In this document: positions 45,960-56,803 of the stretch, one piece after another
Position numbering within the stretch: position 1 is the stretch's first letter
How the letters are laid out: each line of letters starts with the position of its first letter
Source: Arenibacter algicola
Lineage (GTDB): Bacteria > Bacteroidota > Bacteroidia > Flavobacteriales > Flavobacteriaceae
Assembly: GCF_018860365.1 (NCBI RefSeq)
Contig: NZ_JAHKPO010000025.1
Coordinates: 1-64,000, forward strand
Length of the DNA: 64,000 nt
Reading direction: 5' to 3'
Position numbers and translations under genes: made by a program
The notes under the pieces: model-generated
Database searches by the model: none
What the model was told of the DNA's origin: nothing
What the model saw: the letters and a program-made list of their open reading frames with translations, nothing else

Positions 45960-46900
45960 GGAGTTATAATGTTTAATGTTATAAAGTTGAATGTTCAAGG
46001 TTTAAGGTCTAATGCCCGTCACTTCGAGCCTGCCCGGCCGTAAGGCGGGCCTGCCCGACTTTAGGCGGGTGATTTTATGTAGCGCAGCGCAATAAAATTG
46101 TATCGAGAAGACATCGCAGTATTCAGTAAGCAGTGGTCAGCGGTCAGAGCTCTTTAGGCAAAAGCCAATAGTTTCTGTCTTCAACATTATAAACTAACGT
46201 CATTGCGAGCTTGCCTAGCCGTTAGGCAGGCATAGCGTGGCAATCTGCTTTTTACAGCAAACAGTTTTCAGTAATCAGCAATTAGTATTGAGAAACTAGA
46301 ATCTGGAGCCTAGACTAAAGATTTGTGTTGAATGTTCAATGTTGAAAGTTGAAAGTTCAATGCCGTCATTGCGAGCTTGCCTAGCCGTTAGGCAGGCATA
46401 GCGCAGCAAGCTGCCCTTACAGTGTACAATTAGCAATAAACAAAGTTAAAGTCCTCCCCCTAACCCCCTCCTACTGCAAAAAAGCTGCACAAGCAAGGAG
46501 GGGGAATAATTCATTCATAAATACAATATTAGCACCTGAACAATTCCCCTCTTGGGAGAGCCTCTCCCGCTTTTTCCGCGGGAGGTTAGGGGTGGGTTTT
46601 TGACAGGAGCACATTGTGTGTTTCTCAACCTACCCGCAATCTCTTGGCTCATTCATTAATCCTGCGCTTTCAATCCCTTCCGTCTTCTCCGCCTACCGTC
46701 GAAGAATCCACCTTCCCTTAACCAAGGGAAGGAGCCATCATTGCTTCGTCGCCGTAGCTCCCAAAGTCCTCCCCCATAACCCCCTCCTACTGCAAAAAAG
46801 CTACACAAGCAAGGAGGGGGAACAATACCTGCATAAAACATCTTTAACACATCAGAACAAATTCCCTCCCCTTGGGGGAGGGCTAGGGAGGGGTCCAAAA
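45960..46900. repeat. Intergenic repeat island between the capsule locus and dnaK
   Basis: Mosaic in a convergent gap: a heptamer-like tract (45961-46010), left half of a family A element with a duplicated GC module (46017-46110), family B copies (46198-46256 and 46364-46415), a family C block (46453-46590), a TCCGTCTTCTCCGCC element (about 46675-46735), a second family C start (46768-46822) and a CCCTCCCCTTGGGGGAGGG palindrome (about 46864-46883). ORFs drawn through this stretch are not genes. Confidence 0.87.
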
Positions 46901-46903
46901 CAA

Positions 46904-46933
46904 AAACCCCCATCAATTGCTTGACGGGGGTTT
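46904..46933 (-). terminator. dnaK terminator
   Basis: The stem AAACCCCCATCAA pairs with TTGACGGGGGTTT (one mismatch) over a TTGC loop. On the minus strand it lies about 20 bp after the dnaK stop and runs into a T-rich stretch (TTTTTGTTTT). Confidence 0.85.
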
Positions 46934-46953
46934 GTTTATAGTAAGGGAAGTCC

Positions 46954-48972
<2,019 letters not shown>

Positions 48973-49245
48973 TCACCAAGAATTGCAATTCCGTCTGCTT
49001 TTTTGGGCATTCCCCCTTGGCGAAAATATGCCAAGGGGTCGTGCTTTCCATTCCTAGTCCCAAAAATGTCCCTCCCTAGGTCCTCTTTTGGGAGCTATCC
49101 ATTGCAATCACTAATGCAGTTGTTAGTTGAAAGTTATAATGTTATAAAGTTGAAAGTTATAAAGTTCAAGGTTGCAGTTGGGTAGTGAGAAGAAGAACCT
49201 AGAGCCTAGATGCTAGAGTCTAGACTAAAGTCTTGTGTTAAAAGT

Positions 49246-49404
49246 CGTCACTTCGAGCCCGCCAGCCGGTCGGGCAGGCCTGCCCGGCCGTAAGGCGGGT
49301 GATTTTATGAAGCTCAGCGTAATAATATTGTATCGAGAAGTGAACGGCGTGCAAAAACCTGTTCTCGATACAAAATGCCTAACGGCATTCCACTCGAACT
49401 GACG
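49246..49404 (+). repeat. Family A nested palindrome, long copy
   Basis: Outer arms CGTCACTTCGAG/CTCGAACTGACG; the GC module is enlarged (CCCGCCAGCCGGTCGGGCAG plus the usual CCCGGCCGTAAGGCGGG). GTATCGAGAA/TTCTCGATAC and the inner ATGCC/GGCAT hairpin are intact. Confidence 0.9.
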
Positions 49405-49721
49405 GGGAAGCATTAGAACTGACGATAGCGTTTAGAATCTTAGCACCAACTAAATCCCCTCCCCTTGGGGGAGGGATAGGGTGGGGTCTATTAGGAGTGC
49501 CTGTCCCGCTTTTTAGCAGGAGGAAAAGGTGGCTTCGACGTAAGAGAAGACGGAAGGGGGTAGCCTGGGTGGCAATCTGCTTCTTACTGTGAACAACACC
49601 AATAAACAGTTTAATGTTTTATGTTCAAAAGTTGAAAGTTGAAAGTCTTCACGGAGATTGGGCGTTGGAAGAACCTAGAGCCTAGATGCTAGAGTCTAGA
49701 CTAAAGTCTTGTGTTAAAAGT

Positions 49722-49881
49722 CGTCACTTCGAGCCCGCCAGCCGGTCGGGCAGGCCTGCCCGGCCGTAAGGCGGGTGGTTTTATGAAGTGAAACGAAATA
49801 AAATTGTATCGAGAAGTAAAGACAGTACCCAAAACCTGTTCTCGATACAAAATGCCTAACGGCATTCCACTCGAACTGACG
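49722..49881 (+). repeat. Family A nested palindrome, long copy
   Basis: Same enlarged GC module as the copy at 49246, and it is preceded by the same CTAGA tract, so the two neighbouring copies probably arose by local duplication of a larger unit. The central segment differs (GAAGTGAAACGAAATAAAAT in place of GAAGCTCAGCGTAATAA). Confidence 0.9.
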
Positions 49882-49914
49882 GGGAAGCACTAGAACCGAC
49901 GATAGAATAAAACC

Positions 49915-50005
49915 CGTCATTGCGAGCTTGCCTAGCCGTTAGGCAGGCATAGCGCGGCAATCTGTTCATTCCATGCAGAGATTGCTTCGTCACCTCGCAA
50001 TGACG
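49915..50005 (+). repeat. Family B palindromic element, complete copy
   Basis: Perfect 12-bp terminal inverted repeats CGTCATTGCGAG/CTCGCAATGACG span 91 bp, with an internal TGCCTA-gccgt-TAGGCA hairpin and GCAATCT/AGATTGC arms. Left-half copies occur at 29634, 30185, 30332, 46198, 46364, 53272 and 53721. Similar CGTCATTGCGAG repeats are known from many unrelated bacteria. Confidence 0.9.
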
Positions 50006-50474
50006 AATTCTTCCGAAAATCTAAACCATTAACCCGATGGTAAATTTTCTCATTTTCAAATTGACTCATTTTCAAATTGCTGCATCAACCCATTGATACA
50101 TTTCCACATTAACCCATCTATCTTTTCTCTTTTTTCTTTACTCTTCGCTTTTGGCTCTTGCCTTCTGGCTTTTGGCTATTCCGCCATTGCTACATTAACC
50201 CATTAATCCATTTCCACATTACCCCATTGCTACATTATCACATTGGTACATTTTCACATTAAACCATTTCCACATTAACCCATTTTCAAATCATCAAATC
50301 TTCAAATTGATACATTGATTCATTACTCCATTGTTACATTTCCACATTAACCCATTATAAAATCTTCAAATTAACTTATTTTCAAATTGATTCACAACCC
50401 TCCTTAATCTTCCTAAATCCAAAATCAACTATATTTGGTTTCAAGAATCAAATAAAAAAGAACACCTCTACCCT

Positions 50475-51389
50475 ATGGCTCTACTTCAAAAAATCAAATT
50501 CATCCTAGTCCTGGCAATCCTCATAGGTTGTGGTTCAAAAGCCCCTAAAGCTGGTTCCAACCAGGACCTGGCCATCGGCATCGTGGCCGACTGCCAGTAT
50601 TGCCATTGTGAATCCACTCCCTCCCGATTTTATAAAAACTCGCCCGTAAAACTGCAAAATGCGGTAGACAGTCTTAACAGCTCGCCCTTGGACTATGCCA
50701 TTCATTTGGGCGACTTCATTGATCGGGATTTTAGCAGCTTTGACACCGTTGGACCGATCTGGAACACTTTAAAAACAAAAAAATTCCAAGTATTGGGCAA
50801 TCACGATTTTAGTGTTGCCGATTCCCTAAAACCCTTGGTGCCCAACAAAATGAACCTGAAACAACGGTATTACAGTTTTGTGGAACAAAATTGGCGATTC
50901 ATTGTCCTGGATGGGAACGATCTAAGTTATCAAGGAGCCATAACTCCGGAAAAGCGGGCACAAACGGACTCCTTATATACCCTGCTGTCCATATCCAAGC
51001 CGCCCAACCTTCAAACCTGGAACGGAGGCTTAAGTCTTGAGCAACTAAAATGGGTGGAAAGCGAATTAATATTGGCCCAAGAGAAAGAGGAGAACGTCGG
51101 ATTTTATTGTCATTTTCCCGTTCTGGGGGAAGATAAAGTGCATAGACTATGGAACAGTCCGCAATTTCTTGCCCTTATAGACCAATACCCCAATGTGAAA
51201 TTCTATTTCAACGGCCATAACCACAACGGCGATTATGCCGAACGCCATGGGGTACACTACCTTACCTTTAAGGGAATGGTAGACACCCAAAGCACCTCCG
51301 CCTTCGCCAAGGTCCGAATTACCAAAGACTCCATTCTTGTACAAGGGCATGGACGGGAACCTTCCAGAAGTTTAAAAATTAGGGAATGA
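50475..51389 (+). CDS. Metallophosphoesterase lipoprotein (ADPRM-like)
   Basis: A 304-residue calcineurin-like phosphoesterase. Lipobox LAILIGC. Metal motifs in order: VADCQY (Asp-x-Gln, instead of the more usual Asp-x-His), GDFIDRD, GNHDF, CHFP and GHNHNGDY. The DxQ variant and the overall layout resemble Mn-dependent ADP-ribose/CDP-alcohol diphosphatases. It is envelope-anchored; the substrate (perhaps nucleotide-linked alcohols) is an inference. No operon partner: a repeat tract follows. Confidence 0.9.
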   Translation: MALLQKIKFILVLAILIGCGSKAPKAGSNQDLAIGIVADCQYCHCESTPSRFYKNSPVKLQNAVDSLNSSPLDYAIHLGDFIDRDFSSFDTVGPIWNTLKTKKFQVLGNHDFSVADSLKPLVPNKMNLKQRYYSFVEQNWRFIVLDGNDLSYQGAITPEKRAQTDSLYTLLSISKPPNLQTWNGGLSLEQLKWVESELILAQEKEENVGFYCHFPVLGEDKVHRLWNSPQFLALIDQYPNVKFYFNGHNHNGDYAERHGVHYLTFKGMVDTQSTSAFAKVRITKDSILVQGHGREPSRSLKIRE

Positions 51390-51775
51390 AGTGAGAATTT
51401 AAATCATGGTGCCTAGTAACTGAACTATCGACTTATATTCAAGATTTTAGTTTCAAAGTTTAAGGTTCCAAGTTCAAATCCCAATTAGTCATTAGTACAT
51501 TACCCCATTGCTACATTTCCTCATTGGTACATTTCCACATTAACTCATTTACACATTAATCCATCTTCAAATTATCAAATCAACACATTATCAAATTCAT
51601 TCATTTCCTCATTAACCCATCTATCGTTTCTCTTTTTTCTTTACTCTTCGCTTTTGGCTTTTGCCTTCTGGCTTTTGACCAATCCGTCCACAATACCGTA
51701 ACAATTGCTAATAATCGCCACTACATTTCCCAATAGATAATCCTATATTTACCCTAAAAATAAACCTTTTGGAAA
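51390..51775. repeat. Repeat tract between phosphoesterase and sdaA
   Basis: A degenerate CATT/ACATT array (about 51488-51622, units such as CATTGGTACATTTCC and CACATTAACTCATT) followed by a TTTCTCTTTTTTCTTTACTC tract and TTTTGGCTTTTGCCTTCTGG (about 51625-51680). No ORF. The sdaA promoter should lie in 51690-51775. Confidence 0.8.
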
Positions 51776-53200
51776 ATGGAATGCATTAGTGTTTTCGACA
51801 TGCTTAAAATAGGTGTCGGTCCCTCCAGCTCCCATACTTTGGGACCATGGCGTGCCGCCGAGCGTTTTATTGGCGAACTACTGGAAAAAAAAATATTCCC
51901 TTCCGTTACCCAAATCCAAATAGAAGTATATGGTTCCCTCTCTCTGACCGGAAAGGGCCACGCCACCGATCTGGCCATTATGTTGGGCCTTACAGGAGCC
52001 GACCCGGTCACCATTCCCATAGAAAATATAAGCGGCATAATAAAGGAAATTCAAGAAAGCAAGAAGCTCCTATTAAATAATTCCAAAGAAATTCCTTTCG
52101 ATCCCAAAGTGGATATCATATTTAAAAAAGAATTTTTGCCCTTTCATGCCAATGGCATGATCTTTAGGGCCAGCTTGGCCAAAGGCAAGCAAATAAAGGA
52201 AACCTACTATTCCATTGGCGGAGGCTTTGTTGTTAAAGAAGAACTTAAACGTTCCAAAAAGAAAATGGAAGTTTTTAAGGCCTTCCCCTTTCCCATAGAA
52301 AAGGGAGCGGACCTATTGGCCACTTGCAAAAAAGAAAATAAATCCATTTCCGAATTGGTGTTGGAAAATGAACGTTCCCTGCGTTCCGATTCTGAAATAG
52401 ACCAAGGCCTACAACATATTTGGGACACCATGTTGGAGTGTATGTACATTGGCTGCCATACCGAAGGGAGTCTGCCCGGTGGGCTCAATGTACGGAGAAG
52501 GGCCTATGACACCCACCAAAAATTAAAGGGCGACCTCCCCTATTCTACCCCTCAGGAATGGCTGCTTACTATTAGAAAGACCGAAGTTAAATTTCGTTCC
52601 ATCCTCAAATGGGTAAGCTGTTTTGCCCTAAGTGTCAATGAGGTAAACGCCTCCTTGGGAAGAGTAGTCACGGCCCCTACCAATGGCAGTGCAGGGGTAA
52701 TACCGGCCGTACTTATGTACTATATGGTCATAGAAAACCACGAGGCCAATTTTGAACACATAAAGCAATTCCTCTTGGTTGCGGGTGAAATTGGCAGTAT
52801 TTTTAAAAAGGGAGCCACGATTTCCGCGGCCATGGGCGGTTGTCAGGCCGAAATTGGCGTGTCGTCTGCGATGGCCGCCGCTGCACTGACAGAACTAATG
52901 GGCGGTAGCACTGAGCAAGTACTTATGGCCGCAGAAATTGCCATGGAGCATCATTTGGGCCTAACCTGTGATCCTATAGGTGGATTGGTACAAATACCTT
53001 GTATAGAACGCAACTGCATGGGAGCCATAAAAGCCATCAATGCGGCAGAACTGGCGTTGGACTCCGACCCTGCCAATGCAAAAGTGCCCTTGGACAAGGT
53101 GGTCAACACCATGTGGGAAACCGCCAAGGATATGAGTACCAAGTACAAAGAAACTTCTGAAGGCGGACTGGCCGTTGGGGTGTACCTGAGTGATTGTTAG
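51776..53200 (+). CDS. sdaA: L-serine ammonia-lyase (iron-sulfur type, single chain)
   Basis: A 474-residue L-serine dehydratase in which beta (N-terminal) and alpha (C-terminal) parts are fused, as in E. coli SdaA. The N-terminal [20 protein letters not shown] is the family signature; the C-terminal part has [59 protein letters not shown], containing the Cys residues for the 4Fe-4S cluster. It deaminates L-serine to pyruvate and ammonia in the cytoplasm. The length is normal; the gene stands alone. Confidence 0.96.
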   Translation: MECISVFDMLKIGVGPSSSHTLGPWRAAERFIGELLEKKIFPSVTQIQIEVYGSLSLTGKGHATDLAIMLGLTGADPVTIPIENISGIIKEIQESKKLLLNNSKEIPFDPKVDIIFKKEFLPFHANGMIFRASLAKGKQIKETYYSIGGGFVVKEELKRSKKKMEVFKAFPFPIEKGADLLATCKKENKSISELVLENERSLRSDSEIDQGLQHIWDTMLECMYIGCHTEGSLPGGLNVRRRAYDTHQKLKGDLPYSTPQEWLLTIRKTEVKFRSILKWVSCFALSVNEVNASLGRVVTAPTNGSAGVIPAVLMYYMVIENHEANFEHIKQFLLVAGEIGSIFKKGATISAAMGGCQAEIGVSSAMAAAALTELMGGSTEQVLMAAEIAMEHHLGLTCDPIGGLVQIPCIERNCMGAIKAINAAELALDSDPANAKVPLDKVVNTMWETAKDMSTKYKETSEGGLAVGVYLSDC

Positions 53201-54236
53201 TACACAGTGGTCCTTAGGCAAAAGCCATTAGCCATTAGGCAATAGTTTGTGTGTTCATCATTCTGAACTGACGTCATTGCGAGCCTGCCCGGCCGTCAGG
53301 CGGGCGCAGCGCGGCAATCTGCTTCTTACAGTGTACAATGCTTATGTTTGAAGTATAGTAGTATTGAGAACCTAGAGCCTAGATGTTAGAGCCAAGACAT
53401 AAGAATTATGTTTAAAGTTGTTTAACTAGATGCTCCTTCCCCTTGGGAAGGTGGCTTCGACGTAGGAGAAGACGGAAGGGGTAGCCTGGGTGGCAACCTG
53501 CTTCTTACAGTGTACAATGAACAATTAGCAATAAACAATATTTATGTTCAATGTTTAAAAGTTGAAAGTCGTCACTTCGAGCCTGCCCGGCCGTAAGGCG
53601 GGTGATTTTATGAAGCTCAGCGTAATAAAATTGTATCGAGAAATGAACGGCGTGCAAAAGCCGGTTCTCGATACTAAATGCCTGTCGGCATTTCACTCGA
53701 ACTGACGATAGAATAAAACCTGTCATTACGAGCTTGCCTAGCCGTTAGGCAGGCATAGCGTGGCAATCTGCTTCTTACAGTGTACAATGCTTATGTTTGA
53801 AGTAAAGCAGTATTGAGAATCTAGAGCCTAAAATCTAGATGCTAGACTCATTGGCAAAAAACAAAATCCCCTCCTGAGATGAGCCTGTCCCGCTTTTTAG
53901 CGGAAGGTTAGGGGTGTGTTTCAACCCAAACTCTATCAATTGTCTTACACCTAGAATCTGGGCTTTCAAAACCCTCCGTCTTCGCTTATGGCGAAGCCAC
54001 CTCCCTTCGTCACAAGGGAGGAGCCCTTGCTGTTGTCATTGTGAGCCTGCCCGGCCGTCAGGCGGGTGATCCGACAAAGGAGGATTATATCGAAAAGCAC
54101 TCGAAGTTTACAGTGAACAGTCTTCAGTGGTCAGCGGCTTCGACCACCGGATGAAATTACGGAGATTGAGAGTAGAAAGAATCTAGACTCTTTTCTCTTG
54201 GCTCTTGGCTCTTGGCTCTTAAAAGATGTTTACTTC
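53201..54236. repeat. Intergenic repeat island downstream of sdaA
   Basis: About 1 kb of mosaic repeats: family B left half (53272-53330), CTAGA tract (about 53360-53400), a CTTCCCCTTGGGAAGGTGGC element (about 53432), full family A (53570-53707), family B left half (53721-53781), CTAGA tract (53815-53855), CCTCCGTCTTCGCTTATGGC element (53965-54025) and a truncated family A (54038-54105). From 54237 to 54507 no repeat is seen; that part should hold the promoter of the following cassette. Confidence 0.87.
53570..53707 (+). repeat. Family A nested palindrome, full copy
   Basis: Outer arms CGTCACTTCGAG/CTCGAACTGACG, GTATCGAGAA/TTCTCGATAC and AAATGCC/GGCATTT hairpins, with the short GC module. 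Nearly the same as the copies at 12916 and 30485. Confidence 0.9.
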
Positions 54237-54360
54237 CCGGACACCAACTTCATCAATAAACAATTTCATCCCCATTTGAATAGTCGGCCACCAGAAAAAT
54301 TTCAATTATTCTAACACTTTATTTAAAAATTAAAGAAGAAATGAATAATAAAGTCAATAT

Positions 54361-54374
54361 ATGATGCAAATCAT
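54361..54374. promoter_or_regulatory. FNR/CRP-like palindrome upstream of the paralogue cassette
   Basis: The sequence ATGATGCAAATCAT contains TGAT-N4-ATCA, the core of FNR/CRP-family operators, 134 bp before ATG 54508. It is the only such site noticed in the region, but short palindromes of this size arise by chance in AT-rich DNA. Confidence 0.25.
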
Positions 54375-54507
54375 GTAAAATATAGGAAGTCCAATACATT
54401 CAAATAAAGTTTATTTGTACAGGGCTGTAATACCTTTATTTAATACTTACCTATTAATGATTTCGTTACGGGCCTGCTGTCTATTGCAACCAAAAATATT
54501 TAATGAC

Positions 54508-56748
54508 ATGAGAAAAAGCTTTCGAAATTTATTATGGGTCGTTCTCCTAGCGGGCATATCCTGTTCAGAGGCCCCAAAAGGGGAAACCGCCACCACATCC
54601 TTGCCCGTTTATAAGGATGTACCCTATCTGCAGGATTACAGCATTAAATATGACAAACAAGAGGATGACCTGCTACTATTCGAAGCTTTTATGGACCGTA
54701 ATGAGGTTATTCAGGTTTCTTCTTCGGACGGAATTTTACGTACCCACGATGGGCAATTCCTTTATCCTGGAGTTCTTTTACAGGACAAAACTTACCGTCC
54801 CATAACCGATAAGAATATTGCTGCAATGACCACCTATCTAAATCAGTTTGTTTATCTGGATGACGAGGCGGTACTCAGCAACGCCTGGGCCGGAAGCCTA
54901 TTCTTAAAACACAACCTTCCAAAAGCGAATATTTTTGCTGCCGGAACCGATTTCGATTTCTTGATAAGCGATGGACCATCGCTTCAATATGTTTCCAAAA
55001 ATAATAGCGGCTGGCAAGGCGCCCTATCCAAGGATAAGGCCATAGCCATTAAATTCGACCAAAAAACCAATTCCTTCTGGATTTTGGGAGAAAAATCCGT
55101 TACCTCCTTCAATCCAAAAGATAAAACCCTAAAAACCGTCTATGAAGGGAGTAATTTTACCTCCTTTGCCCTTGTGGACAACAAATTGATATTGACCACC
55201 CTGGATGGATATTTCGAAGTAGATGCCACTTCTGGAAAACAAATTGGGGACAAAAAGACCAAATTGCCCTGGACAGAAATTACCTATGTTGGTGAAATTG
55301 ACGGACATCTGTGGTTTGGATCTACCAAAGGGGCGTTTATGATGAAGGATGATGGCAAATTTAATTACTACTATGGAAAACGTTGGATGCCCAGCAACAA
55401 TGTGAAACATATTTCCAAAGGTACCGATGGCTCTATCCTAATATTAACGGATACCGGCCTTGGACAAATAGTATATGAGGAAATGACCCTACATGACAAG
55501 GCCCTATATTATGAAAAACAGGTACGGGACAGACATATAAGACTGGGGTTCAATGCAACTCTAGTGGATATGGACAATGGCAATTTTGACACAGGGCGAC
55601 TTTCAGATTCCGATAACGACGGACTTTGGACTACCATGTATCTGGCAGGAGAGGTTTTTCGCTATTCCGTAACCAAATCGGAAGATGCGCTTCAGAACTG
55701 TAGGGAAGCTATGGATGCTATGGAAAGATTGTTCAGCATTAACCCGGTACCGGGATTTCCTTCCAGATCTTTTGAACGAAGTGGGTATATAAATCAATTA
55801 CATGATCCTGATAGATGGCAACACAGCAGTGACCCTGAATGGGATTGGAAATCTACCACCAGCAGCGATGAGGCCATTGGGCACATTTTTGCCTATGGTG
55901 CTATGGCGGAAATAATGGACAATGACCTTAAAGATCGTGCCATAGTCCTTATAGATACCCTTATGAGCCATATTGTAAGAAATGATATGTATATGGTAGA
56001 TTTTGATGGGAAACCTACCACATGGGGCCGATGGAATCCAGAATACGTAAATGCACGACCCAAAATGGTGGGCGACAGAAAAATAAATGCTTCCAATATT
56101 ATAGGCATGCTACAAACGGCCTATCATTTTACGGGAAAGGAAAAATACAAGGAAAAAGCCTTTGACCTAATGGATAATCATGGGTATTTGGACAACCTAA
56201 TGTGGCCCATGAAAGATGTTGCCATGGCTCCGGATGATGCCGATGATTGGAGCAAGATGCTATCCGAATCCTGGAACCATTCCGATGATGAAATGTATTT
56301 TGTGGGGTATTGGGGCCTTTATAAATATGCCTTTAACGACACTCTAAAAACTAAATTCAAGGAAGCCATTATAGACCATTGGGAAATTGAACGCCCGGAA
56401 AAAGAAGGTGCCTGGAATATTATAACCGCCCTTACGGGGACCAAGGAGTTCGATTTGGAGGAAGCTGCCTGGTATCTTAGGGAACACCCTATGGATATGG
56501 TTGCCTGGGAGGTTATGAACAGCCATAGAAAAGATCTTACGTTTATAGCCCCTAATTTTAGGGAACAGACAACGGCAGAGGTATTACCTCCCGACGAGCG
56601 CCGCGTACAAAGACATAACGCCAATATGTTCACATTGGACGGAGGTAGAAATGGCACAGAGGAATTTTCGGCAGGGGACATCTGGCTGCTCCCCTACTGG
56701 ATGGGAAGGTATTTAGGGGTTATTAGTGAGCCCATGCCCTCCGAATAG
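54508..56748 (+). CDS. Lipoprotein with beta-propeller and alpha-helical (toroid-like) domain, paralogue 1
   Basis: The open frame extends to 54415, but the signal peptide and lipobox (LLAGISC) start at ATG 54508 (746 residues). Residues about 30-345 carry propeller strands similar to two-component-regulator propellers (GHLWFGSTKGAFMM, GSILILTDTGLGQIV). From about 345 the protein is helical with Trp/Asp/His-rich motifs: SDNDGLWTTMYLAGEVFR, TTSSDEAIGHIF, DGKPTTWGRWNPEY and a final LLPYWMGRYLGVIS. The helical part resembles alpha/alpha-toroid carbohydrate-active enzymes, but I do not recognise a family. It is followed after 55 bp by a close paralogue. Likely surface- or periplasm-facing; activity unknown. 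Confidence 0.85.
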   Translation: MRKSFRNLLWVVLLAGISCSEAPKGETATTSLPVYKDVPYLQDYSIKYDKQEDDLLLFEAFMDRNEVIQVSSSDGILRTHDGQFLYPGVLLQDKTYRPITDKNIAAMTTYLNQFVYLDDEAVLSNAWAGSLFLKHNLPKANIFAAGTDFDFLISDGPSLQYVSKNNSGWQGALSKDKAIAIKFDQKTNSFWILGEKSVTSFNPKDKTLKTVYEGSNFTSFALVDNKLILTTLDGYFEVDATSGKQIGDKKTKLPWTEITYVGEIDGHLWFGSTKGAFMMKDDGKFNYYYGKRWMPSNNVKHISKGTDGSILILTDTGLGQIVYEEMTLHDKALYYEKQVRDRHIRLGFNATLVDMDNGNFDTGRLSDSDNDGLWTTMYLAGEVFRYSVTKSEDALQNCREAMDAMERLFSINPVPGFPSRSFERSGYINQLHDPDRWQHSSDPEWDWKSTTSSDEAIGHIFAYGAMAEIMDNDLKDRAIVLIDTLMSHIVRNDMYMVDFDGKPTTWGRWNPEYVNARPKMVGDRKINASNIIGMLQTAYHFTGKEKYKEKAFDLMDNHGYLDNLMWPMKDVAMAPDDADDWSKMLSESWNHSDDEMYFVGYWGLYKYAFNDTLKTKFKEAIIDHWEIERPEKEGAWNIITALTGTKEFDLEEAAWYLREHPMDMVAWEVMNSHRKDLTFIAPNFREQTTAEVLPPDERRVQRHNANMFTLDGGRNGTEEFSAGDIWLLPYWMGRYLGVISEPMPSE

Positions 56749-56803
56749 GAATTGAAAATCTATAATTGAAACATCAATTTAATCCTGAACAAGGTTTCAA
56801 ACA

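Noticed and set aside
46616..46924. ORFs of 102 (plus) and 86 (minus) codons next to dnaK
   Set aside because: Both run through family C and CCCTCCCCTTGGGGGAGGG repeats and into the dnaK terminator.
49225..49413. Repeated short minus ORFs (also at 49714-49920 and 53505-53726) with similar peptides
   Set aside because: The peptides are translations of family A/B repeat DNA; similarity reflects the nucleotide repeat, and there is no start context or conserved protein pattern.
50184..50400. Possible CRISPR array in the CATTAACCC tract
   Set aside because: There is no constant repeat with unique equal-length spacers; units vary in length and sequence, and no cas gene is nearby.
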